Assembly: GCA_025353485.1 (NCBI GenBank)
Contig: JANXQO010000172.1
Coordinates: 1 to 64,000 of the forward strand
Direction of reading: 5' to 3'
Origin: Chitinophagales bacterium
GTDB lineage: Bacteria > Bacteroidota > Bacteroidia > Chitinophagales > Chitinophagaceae
DNA length: 64,000 nt
The translations under genes were made by a program, and so were the position numbers. This document shows, in pieces, positions 15,882 through 22,749 of this stretch; position 1 is the stretch's first letter, and the number at the start of each line of letters is the position of its first letter. The notes beneath the pieces were generated by a model. It did no database searches, was not told the origin of the DNA, and saw only the letters and a program-made list of their open reading frames with translations.

Positions 15882-17024
15882 TCATTTCACTTTTCTTTCC
15901 TTCCATTTATAAGAGCCAAATTTACCAAGCCATCCGGCAACGATAGTGTACAATATGTGAAAGGGCTGTGCTAACGGAAACCACCACAAAAGTTTTTCCT
16001 TTTTAAAAAATCTGGCAACAGGGTAAAGAAAAAATAATTCAACTATAGTTTTTCCAATAATCACTCCTATAAACCAAAAGAATAGGTAAGAATAAAAAAC
16101 AGAAATAATACCGAGAAATAAAATCCAAAAATTAAATAGGTAAACCAATACTAATACAGCCGTAACCCTTTTATCAGTGTATTTGTCTGCCTTGCTTGCC
16201 CACCGTATTCTTTGATTAAGAAATTCTTTCAGTGTCTTGGCTGGCTTTGTTTTCACAATGGCATCAGGGGACTTTAAAAATAAAACTTTGTCAGGATAAC
16301 CTGCAGATATTTTATGCATCAGCAGCATATCGTCTCCGCTGGCGATATTGTCTATCCCTTTAAAACCGCCAACTTCTAAAAAGATTTTTTTTTCATAAGT
16401 AAGATTTGCCCCATTGCACATGCTGTGAAATTTTTTATAAACCGATGCACCCGTAATACCCTGCAAGGTCATAAAGTCGAGAGACTGGAATATTTTTAAA
16501 AAATTATTTTCTCCATAATAAGATACCGGTGCTGCAATAAAAACAGGGTTATTTTCCTTATAAAAAGAAGCGATTGTTTGCAGCCATAAATTGGGAACAA
16601 TGCAATCTGCATCAGTAGTAACTATCAATTCTCCTTTTGCTTTTGATATTGCCATCTCAATTGCTTTCTTTTTATAAGAATTTATTTTTTCTCCTTCTAT
16701 GGAATCCTTTAAAGAAAGTAGTGAAACATTTTTTTCAGCAAATGAGTTTACAATTTTGGCTGTCTGGTCATTAGAAAAATCATCAATTACAATTACTTCA
16801 AATAAGTTTTCGGGGTAAGTTTGAGCAATAACTGATTCAAGGCAAGCCTGTATATTTTCTTCCTCATTTCTTGCAGGGATAATAACTGAAATAGTTACCA
16901 ATGGCCTGTTGCCAATGGCCTGCTGCCAATGGCCAGTTGGAATTTGCATCCAGCTTTGGCGATAGTAAATAATGAGGCAGGCATAAATAACAAAAAGAAA
17001 TATGGTAACTGTTATAACGGTCAT
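15882..17024 (-). CDS. Family 2 glycosyltransferase, membrane-bound
   Basis: An inverting GT2 enzyme with an N-terminal helix and three or four C-terminal helices. The GT-A core starts at VTISVIIPARNEEENIQ; the nucleotide-sugar DxD is TTDADCIV, SGDDMLLM is the acceptor-base region, and QRIRWASK is the QxxRW motif of processive or cellulose-synthase-like enzymes. I chose ATG 17024, since the longer reading frame to 17099 would overlap the MarR start and has an atypical N-terminus. Just before the catalytic domain, the coding sequence has three tandem 14-bp units (16898-16940) that look like an insertion. The substrate is unknown. Confidence 0.88.
   Translation of the reverse strand: MTVITVTIFLFVIYACLIIYYRQSWMQIPTGHWQQAIGNRPLVTISVIIPARNEEENIQACLESVIAQTYPENLFEVIVIDDFSNDQTAKIVNSFAEKNVSLLSLKDSIEGEKINSYKKKAIEMAISKAKGELIVTTDADCIVPNLWLQTIASFYKENNPVFIAAPVSYYGENNFLKIFQSLDFMTLQGITGASVYKKFHSMCNGANLTYEKKIFLEVGGFKGIDNIASGDDMLLMHKISAGYPDKVLFLKSPDAIVKTKPAKTLKEFLNQRIRWASKADKYTDKRVTAVLVLVYLFNFWILFLGIISVFYSYLFFWFIGVIIGKTIVELFFLYPVARFFKKEKLLWWFPLAQPFHILYTIVAGWLGKFGSYKWKERKVK
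16898..16940. repeat. Three tandem 14-bp repeats inside the glycosyltransferase gene
   Basis: CCAATGGCCTGTTG, CCAATGGCCTGCTG and CCAATGGCCAGTTG follow one another without spacers. They encode GHWQQAIGNRP just before the conserved GT2 start, where relatives have no conserved sequence. 42 bp is divisible by three, so the frame is preserved. Confidence 0.75.
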
Positions 17025-17073
17025 TCTTAACAAAAATAAATTTTTACAATTCAAACAAAATATTATCTTTATG

Positions 17074-17091
17074 TAGTTGCATAAACAACTA
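17074..17091. promoter_or_regulatory. Candidate MarR operator
   Basis: TAGTTG (17074-17079) and CAACTA (17086-17091) are exact inverted arms around CATAAA, lying between the MarR gene and the divergent glycosyltransferase and ending 1 nt before the MarR ATG. The location and dyad fit autoregulation by the MarR protein; a -7-like TATCTTTA overlaps its left side. Confidence 0.55.
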
Positions 17092-17092
17092 T

Positions 17093-17539
17093 ATGCCAAA
17101 CAACCAATTTAAAAAAGGAGAACTTTATAGTTTTATCACCGGTAAGGCTTCCACTGCCATTGCAAGAAGACTGCAGAAAAATTTTAAGCAGTCTGGTTTG
17201 GATATTACGATTGAACAATGGAGTATTTTATATCATTTATGGAAGGAAGAAGGGCAAAGCCAGCAGCAATTGGGGGATGCAACTTTTCGTGATAAGCCAA
17301 GCATTACAAGGCTGGTAGATAATCTTGAGAAATTAAAATTGGTAAAAAGAGTTCCTTCAAAAGATGACAGAAGGATCAATCTTATTTATTTAACTAAAGA
17401 AGCAATCCAGTTACAGGAAAAATCGATGGAAGTGGCAAACCAAACGTTGAATGAAGCTTTAACCGGTGTAACAAACGGACAGATAGAAATTGCCAAAGAA
17501 GTTTTACATACAGTTTATGAAAATTTAAAAACCCTCTAA
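17093..17539 (+). CDS. MarR family transcriptional regulator
   Basis: A 148-residue winged-helix repressor. The MarR core is visible: QWSILYHLWKEEGQSQQQLGD (helix 2-3), RDKPSITRLVDNLEKLKLV (recognition helix) and the wing VKRVPSKDDRRINLIYLT with the conserved D-D-R-R. It is transcribed toward an acyl-CoA dehydrogenase gene 41 nt downstream, so the pair may respond to a fatty or aromatic acid signal. A dyad next to its start is the likely operator. Confidence 0.93.
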   Translation: MPNNQFKKGELYSFITGKASTAIARRLQKNFKQSGLDITIEQWSILYHLWKEEGQSQQQLGDATFRDKPSITRLVDNLEKLKLVKRVPSKDDRRINLIYLTKEAIQLQEKSMEVANQTLNEALTGVTNGQIEIAKEVLHTVYENLKTL

Positions 17540-17580
17540 ATCTCCTGAAACCTTAGAATCATTAATTAAAAATTTATTTT

Positions 17581-19371
17581 ATGGATACTACAAAAACAAA
17601 CACATTGCTTAAAGGAGGAGAATGGCTTATTAAAGAAAGCAATGCTTTCGAAACTTTTACTCCGGAAGATTATACCGAGGAGCAAATTATGGTTCGTGAT
17701 ATGTGCTTACAATTTTTAAAAACAGAAGTAATTCCTGTTGTAGACAGGATAGATAAAATGGAGCCGGGGCTTATGCCGTCTTTAATGGAAAAGGCTGGTG
17801 AACAGGGTTTGCTGGGAGCTTCAGTACCCGAAGAATTAGGAGGGTTGGGGAAAGATTTTGTTACCTCTACATTAGTTAGTGAAGGTCTTGGGGGAGGATA
17901 TTCATTCAGCGTAGCAATGAGCGCTCATGCAGGTATTGGTACATTACCCATATTATATTTTGGAACAGAAGAGCAAAAGAAAAAATATATTCCAAAACTT
18001 GCTTCAGGAGAATGGAAAGGAAGCTATGGATTAACAGAACCCAATAGCGGCAGTGATGCCCTGGGCGCAAAAACAACAGCTACCCTTTCTGCTGATGGAA
18101 AACATTATTTGTTGAACGGACAAAAATGCTGGATAACAAATGGAGGCTTCGCAGATGTTTACACTGTGTTCGCAAAAATAGATGGAGATAAATTCACAGC
18201 ATTTATTATGGAGAGAGGAATGGAAGGTTTTACCCAGGGACCGGAAGAACATAAAATGGGAATTAAAGGATCGTCAACTGTTCAATTGTATTTTCAGGAT
18301 TGTAAAGTACCTGTAGAAAATGTTTTGGGAGAGATTGGCAAAGGCCACATCATCGCCTTTAATATTTTAAATATCGGAAGATTAAAATTAGGCTCCGCAG
18401 CTATAGGCGGTTCTAAAATGGCCTTGTCCGATTCAATTGAATATGCAAACACAAGGGAACAATTTAAAACTCCCATTTCTACATTCGGTGCAATAAAACA
18501 TAAGATAGCCGAAATGGCAATAAAAATCTATGCAGATGAAAGCGCATTGTACCGCACTGCAAAATGGATAGATGAAAAAGAACACGAATTACTAACTGCC
18601 GGTAAACCCTTTAATGAAGCGCTTCTTGGCGCTGCAGAAGAATTTGCAATTGAATGTGCAATGCTAAAAGTTCATGGAAGTGAAGTGCTTGATTATACAG
18701 TTGACGAAGGTGTGCAGATACATGGCGGTAATGGATACAGTGATGAATATTTAATAAGCAAAGCATACAGGGATAGCCGCATAAACCGCATTTATGAAGG
18801 AACAAATGAGATAAACCGCTTGCTTACTGTTGATATGATATTAAAACGTGCGATGAAGGGAAAACTTGACCTGATGGGCCCTGCAATGAATGTTCAAAAA
18901 GAATTAATGAGTATTCCGGAAGTTGGAAATGATGATGAAGATTCTTTTGCCAATGAAAGAAAAGCAATAGTTAATTTGAAGAAAGCAATATTAATGACAG
19001 CCGGTGCCGCAGTACAAAAGCTAATGACGAATCTGCAAAACGAGCAGGAGATATTAATGAATATTGCAGACATGATGATAGAGGCTTTTGTTGCAGAAGG
19101 TTTATTATTAAGAGTAATGAAAATGAGTGACAAGAATGGTGAAGCATCATCACAAAATCAAATTGATATCATGCATTGTTATCTAAATGATGCAATTGAT
19201 AAAGTAAACAAATCGGGTAAGGAAGCTATCAATGCCTTTGCCACAGGTGATGAGCAAAGAATGATGTTGCTTGGACTAAAGCGTTTTACAAAGGCAGATC
19301 CCTTTAACAGCAAAGATGCAAGAAGAAGAATTGCTGATAAGCTGATTGCAGAAGGAAAGTATTGCTGGTAG
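17581..19371 (+). CDS. Acyl-CoA dehydrogenase (long Bacteroidota form)
   Basis: A FAD flavoenzyme that oxidises acyl-CoA in beta-oxidation. At 596 residues it is the long form with a C-terminal extension after the catalytic domain. Motifs are YGLTEPNSGSDA and CWITNGGFADVY (FAD and substrate contacts), and GVQIHGGNGYSDEY followed by RINRIYEGTNEINR (C-terminal flavin-binding signature). The extension (residues 440-596) is mostly helical. An imperfect copy of its last 28 codons occurs about 480 bp downstream, at 19848-19934. It follows MarR by 41 nt. Confidence 0.95.
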   Translation: MDTTKTNTLLKGGEWLIKESNAFETFTPEDYTEEQIMVRDMCLQFLKTEVIPVVDRIDKMEPGLMPSLMEKAGEQGLLGASVPEELGGLGKDFVTSTLVSEGLGGGYSFSVAMSAHAGIGTLPILYFGTEEQKKKYIPKLASGEWKGSYGLTEPNSGSDALGAKTTATLSADGKHYLLNGQKCWITNGGFADVYTVFAKIDGDKFTAFIMERGMEGFTQGPEEHKMGIKGSSTVQLYFQDCKVPVENVLGEIGKGHIIAFNILNIGRLKLGSAAIGGSKMALSDSIEYANTREQFKTPISTFGAIKHKIAEMAIKIYADESALYRTAKWIDEKEHELLTAGKPFNEALLGAAEEFAIECAMLKVHGSEVLDYTVDEGVQIHGGNGYSDEYLISKAYRDSRINRIYEGTNEINRLLTVDMILKRAMKGKLDLMGPAMNVQKELMSIPEVGNDDEDSFANERKAIVNLKKAILMTAGAAVQKLMTNLQNEQEILMNIADMMIEAFVAEGLLLRVMKMSDKNGEASSQNQIDIMHCYLNDAIDKVNKSGKEAINAFATGDEQRMMLLGLKRFTKADPFNSKDARRRIADKLIAEGKYCW

Positions 19372-19443
19372 TCTTAACCTCCACCTCTATAACTTTTAAT
19401 ACGCAGAGTCTTTATCCTTCTCCAAACGGAGAGAGTTGTGAAG

Positions 19444-19641
19444 TTACTGAAGCTGCTTAAGCTTTTCGGTTTCTTTTTTCAGATCAACAAGAATACTTTT
19501 AATACTTTTCAGTTCTTCTTTATTTTCTTGCGTGGAAAGAGTTTTAATTCTGTCCTTTTGTTTTAGAATAAATAATTCCTTTTCTTTTTTAGACATTAAG
19601 TGGTATTTCGCTGCCTGTTCATTTAATTCATTTTTATTCAT
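19444..19641 (-). CDS. Small charged coiled-coil protein, unknown function
   Basis: A 65-residue Lys/Glu-rich protein with heptad-like leucines (IKSILVDLKKETEKLKQL), likely a coiled coil. It overlaps the small gene at 19634-19807 by 8 nt in an ATGAATAA arrangement, so the two are probably translationally coupled. Both lie on the minus strand between the acyl-CoA dehydrogenase gene and a stray copy of its 3' end. No family recognised. Confidence 0.55.
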   Translation of the reverse strand: MNKNELNEQAAKYHLMSKKEKELFILKQKDRIKTLSTQENKEELKSIKSILVDLKKETEKLKQLQ

Positions 19642-19807
19642 TTTCTAAGTCATTTAATGTTTCTAATAGTTCGTTAATTAAATCAAGCACCTCATTTAGG
19701 TACTCTTCCTTTTCTTTTTCTGTAAAACCTTGCCAATTTGTATTCTCTCTGGCTTTGAGTAAAACTTTCAAGTATTCTATTTTTTCTCTGATTTCTTCCG
19801 TTGTCAT
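19634..19807 (-). CDS. Small acidic protein, unknown function
   Basis: A 57-residue protein beginning MTTEEIREKIEYLKVL and ending in an acidic Leu-rich helix (LDLINELLETLNDLENE). It lies directly upstream of, and overlaps, the 65-residue gene. The opposite net charges of the two (this one acidic, the next basic) would fit a two-protein pair, but no toxin or antitoxin motif is visible. Confidence 0.5.
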   Translation of the reverse strand: MTTEEIREKIEYLKVLLKARENTNWQGFTEKEKEEYLNEVLDLINELLETLNDLENE

Positions 19808-19847
19808 GAGTTATTAAAGTTACCACAAAATTTTAGTCACTATCATG

Positions 19848-19934
19848 TTCACCAAAACAGAGCCATTTAACAGTAAAGATGCAAGAAGAAGAATTGCGGA
19901 TAAGTTGATTTCAGAAGGGAAGTATTGTTTTTAG
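19848..19934 (+). pseudogene. Detached copy of the acyl-CoA dehydrogenase 3' end
   Basis: The 28 codons and stop encode FTKTEPFNSKDARRRIADKL then ISEGKYCF, nearly identical to the end of the acyl-CoA dehydrogenase at 19286-19371 (FTKADPFNSKDARRRIADKL then IAEGKYCW). Nothing of the rest of the gene is present. It is either what remains of a second copy or the product of a duplication linked to arrival of the two small genes. Confidence 0.85.
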
Positions 19935-20010
19935 AAGATTATCTAAATAATAATTTTACTAAATTTTACCATCTTACTGATGTAACTTTAAGGTGAAATT
20001 TATAACATCA

Positions 20011-21048
20011 ATGAGTGAAACTGTCACACCTATAAAACCTGCATTAACGGCAAAAGATTTTTCAACTGACCAGGAAGTAAGATGGTGCCCCGGTTGCGGA
20101 GACTATTCTATCCTTGCACAGGTACAAAAAATTATGCCCGGCCTTGGTATACCAAGAGAGAACATTGTAATTATATCGGGTATTGGCTGCAGTAGCCGCT
20201 TTCCTTATTACATGAACACGTATGGAATGCACAGCATTCACGGACGGGCAACAGCAATTGCCAGTGGATTAAAAGCAAGCAGGCCGGAACTTAGTGTATG
20301 GATAGTAACCGGTGATGGCGATGGTTTAAGCATTGGCGGTAACCACACGATTCATTTATTAAGAAGAAATTTTGATGTGAACATTTTGCTTTTTAATAAT
20401 GAGATATATGGTTTAACCAAAGGGCAATATTCTCCCACGTCAAGAGAAAATAAAGTAACAAAGAGTACACCATTTGGAAGTATTGATCATCCTTTTAATC
20501 CCGCTGCGTTGGCAATGGGCGCAGATGCAAGCTTTGTTGCAAGAAGTATGGACAGGGATACAAAACATTTGCAGGCAATGATTTTGAGAGCCCAGGAACA
20601 TAAAGGCTGTTCTTTTTTAGAGATATACCAGAACTGCAATATTTTTAATGATGGCGCTTTTGAAATATTCACAGAAAAATCATCTAAGCCGGAAGAAGCT
20701 TTATTTCTTGAGCAGGGACAGCCTCTGGTTTTCGGTGCAACAAAAAATAAAGGAATAAAATTAGACGGATTAAAACCTGTTGTTGTTGAGATAAGCAATG
20801 GAGTTAGTGCTGATGATCTGTGGATACATGATGATAAAGATTTTTACAAAGCACAGATACTTTCACGCATGTTTGATGATCCAAGAATTGAAGGACATTT
20901 CCCAAGACCCTTTGGTGTTTTCTATCAAAACGAAAGAGCCTGTTATGAAGATACAATGACGATGCAGATTGATGAAACGATTGCCACCAAAGGAAAAGGT
21001 GATCTTGATAAATTGTTGAGAGGAAGAGAAACCTGGACGATTAATTAG
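20011..21048 (+). CDS. korB: 2-oxoacid:ferredoxin oxidoreductase beta subunit (KorB type)
   Basis: The TPP-binding beta subunit of a 2-oxoglutarate (or other 2-oxoacid) ferredoxin oxidoreductase. The N-terminal W-C26-P-G-C29-G and the SGIGCSS cysteine bind a 4Fe-4S cluster, and TGDGDGLSIGGNH followed by LLFNNEIYGLTKGQ is the TPP/Mg motif. I prefer ATG 20011 to GTG 19993. The alpha subunit gene, usually directly upstream, is absent; a gene fragment and two small genes lie there instead. It ends flush against the convergent asd stop codon with no terminator between. Confidence 0.92.
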   Translation: MSETVTPIKPALTAKDFSTDQEVRWCPGCGDYSILAQVQKIMPGLGIPRENIVIISGIGCSSRFPYYMNTYGMHSIHGRATAIASGLKASRPELSVWIVTGDGDGLSIGGNHTIHLLRRNFDVNILLFNNEIYGLTKGQYSPTSRENKVTKSTPFGSIDHPFNPAALAMGADASFVARSMDRDTKHLQAMILRAQEHKGCSFLEIYQNCNIFNDGAFEIFTEKSSKPEEALFLEQGQPLVFGATKNKGIKLDGLKPVVVEISNGVSADDLWIHDDKDFYKAQILSRMFDDPRIEGHFPRPFGVFYQNERACYEDTMTMQIDETIATKGKGDLDKLLRGRETWTIN

Positions 21049-22038
21049 TTAAAATAAATTCTTTTCCAACAAGTATTCTGCAATCTGAATCGCATTTGTT
21101 GCCGCACCCTTGCGAAGATTATCACTAACTATCCAGCAGTTTAAAGTATTTGGTTGCGTTTCATCACGGCGAATTCTGCCAACAAATGTTTCATCTTTTT
21201 CATGCGCAGTTATTGGCATGGGATAAATGAAATTGTCCAGATCATCCTGAACAACAATACCATCGGAGTTACTAAGAATTTCTTTTACTTCCTTAATATC
21301 AAAATCATTTTCAAATTCAATATTCACACTTTCACTGTGGCCGCCTATTACAGGTATGCGAACACAGGTTGCCGTTACTTTTATTGAATCATCACCGATG
21401 ATCTTATTGGTTTCTTTCACCATCTTCATCTCTTCTTTGGTATAACCATTTTTCAAAAAAACATCAATATGCGGAATGGCATTTTTATCTATTTTATATT
21501 TATAAGCCATCTCACCTTCCACATTATTTCTCTCATTGTTTAGTTGGGTTACAGCTTTTACACCAGTACCGGTTACACTTTGGTAAGTGGATACAACCAC
21601 TCTTTTTATTTTATATTTTTTATGAAGTGGATTTAAAACCAATACCATTTGTATGGTTGAACAGTTTGGGTTGGCAATTATTTTATCTTCTTTGGTAAGA
21701 ACATTGGCATTCACTTCAGGCACAACTAATTTTTTTGTAGGGTCCATTCGCCAGGCTGAAGAATTATCAATAACAGTTATTCCTGCCGCTGCAAATTTTG
21801 GCGCAAGATCAAGTGATGTGCTGCCGCCTGCTGAAAACAATGCCAGTTGAGGCTTTGCTGCAATAGCATCTTCAGCAGAAATGATACTATATTTTTTTCC
21901 TTTAAATTCTATTTGTTTACCTATTGACTTTTCTGATGCAACCGGAAATAACTCTGTAACCGGAAAATTTCTTTCTTCCAGTATCTGCAACATTTTGCTG
22001 CCCACTAATCCCGTTGCGCCAACTACTGCTACTTTCAT
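21049..22038 (-). CDS. asd: Aspartate-semialdehyde dehydrogenase
   Basis: Reduces aspartyl phosphate to aspartate semialdehyde with NADPH, feeding lysine/diaminopimelate, threonine and methionine synthesis. The NADP-binding GATGLVGSKM is at residues 8-17, the catalytic cysteine is C126 in ANPNCSTIQM, and the C-terminal dimerisation domain carries the usual GGHSESVNIEF. The ATG follows the toxin stop codon with zero spacing, so asd is the third gene of an antitoxin-toxin-asd operon and may depend on the toxin-antitoxin promoter. Confidence 0.95.
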   Translation of the reverse strand: MKVAVVGATGLVGSKMLQILEERNFPVTELFPVASEKSIGKQIEFKGKKYSIISAEDAIAAKPQLALFSAGGSTSLDLAPKFAAAGITVIDNSSAWRMDPTKKLVVPEVNANVLTKEDKIIANPNCSTIQMVLVLNPLHKKYKIKRVVVSTYQSVTGTGVKAVTQLNNERNNVEGEMAYKYKIDKNAIPHIDVFLKNGYTKEEMKMVKETNKIIGDDSIKVTATCVRIPVIGGHSESVNIEFENDFDIKEVKEILSNSDGIVVQDDLDNFIYPMPITAHEKDETFVGRIRRDETQPNTLNCWIVSDNLRKGAATNAIQIAEYLLEKNLF

Positions 22039-22470
22039 TTAAATTATATTTTGTAAAAATTCAGAAGGTGATATTATTGGCAAACTGGTTTTATAAAAAC
22101 CATGCGCATCTCTGGTAATAATAACATCAACGGGTTCGGCCTCGGCAGAGTAATATTGAAGAGCATCTTCAAAATCATGTAAATGCGAATACAATGCCTT
22201 TTTTACGATCTGCTGATTAATCGCTGTTATTTTTATAATCTTTTCCAATGCCTGTATTTTTTTTAGTGCTTCCTTTTCTGATGTGTTTTGTTTAAGAATA
22301 AAATAATTTGTTAGTAAAAAAGATATAGGTGAAATATAACCTGTATAATTTTTTTCTACTATTTGCTGCAAGATTAGTTTTGCATAAGTTCTGTTTATTT
22401 CAGTTGTTTTTTTATCAAACAAATCAAATACAACATTGGCATCTAAAAATATTTTTCTGTATTTTATCAC
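22039..22470 (-). CDS. PIN-domain toxin (VapC-like ribonuclease)
   Basis: A 143-residue PIN-domain protein. The first metal-binding Asp is D10 in IFLDANVVFDLFD, and the later acidic residues are in DFEDALQYYSA and VIITRDAHGFY, the usual three- to four-acid PIN centre. Such toxins cut tRNA or rRNA. Its ATG overlaps the antitoxin stop by 4 nt (ATGA), and its TAA is immediately followed by the asd ATG. Confidence 0.88.
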   Translation of the reverse strand: MIKYRKIFLDANVVFDLFDKKTTEINRTYAKLILQQIVEKNYTGYISPISFLLTNYFILKQNTSEKEALKKIQALEKIIKITAINQQIVKKALYSHLHDFEDALQYYSAEAEPVDVIITRDAHGFYKTSLPIISPSEFLQNII

Positions 22471-22712
22471 TTCCGGTTTAGTTTGATAAGTTCCTGCAAA
22501 AGCTCATTTTTAGAAACAATCACTTTATTGTCGGAAGAGGTGATCCATTCAATTAATGGAGATATTTTAGAAGTTTTTTTGGTATGCTCCTGTGAAATTT
22601 TATCAAGATATTTCTCAACCATTTTAGAAACACTTATTTTGTTTTGAAGAGCATACTTTTTTGCCCTAAGCACAACATTTTCATCAATATTTAATGTTAA
22701 CTTGGTACTCAT
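22467..22712 (-). CDS. DUF6364-like ribbon-helix-helix antitoxin
   Basis: An 81-residue protein starting KLTLNIDENVVLRAKKYA then KISVSKMVEKYLDKI, a ribbon-helix-helix DNA-binding domain typical of DUF6364 antitoxins. The C-terminal half should neutralise the PIN toxin, whose gene overlaps it by 4 nt. A dyad (TTTGTACGTACAAA) lies just upstream and overlaps the -7 promoter element, the usual layout for autorepression. Confidence 0.87.
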   Translation of the reverse strand: MSTKLTLNIDENVVLRAKKYALQNKISVSKMVEKYLDKISQEHTKKTSKISPLIEWITSSDNKVIVSKNELLQELIKLNRK

Positions 22713-22715
22713 ATA

Positions 22716-22737
22716 ATATTTTGTACGTACAAATATA
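22716..22737 (-). promoter_or_regulatory. Promoter and operator of the toxin-antitoxin-asd operon
   Basis: The perfect 14-bp palindrome TTTGTACGTACAAA (22720-22733) extends with partial symmetry to 22716-22737. On the minus strand it overlaps TATATTTG, an exact Bacteroidota -7 element, so a bound ribbon-helix-helix repressor would block the polymerase. The antitoxin ATG lies a few bases downstream. Confidence 0.65.
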
Positions 22738-22749
22738 ATTGTTAATCAC

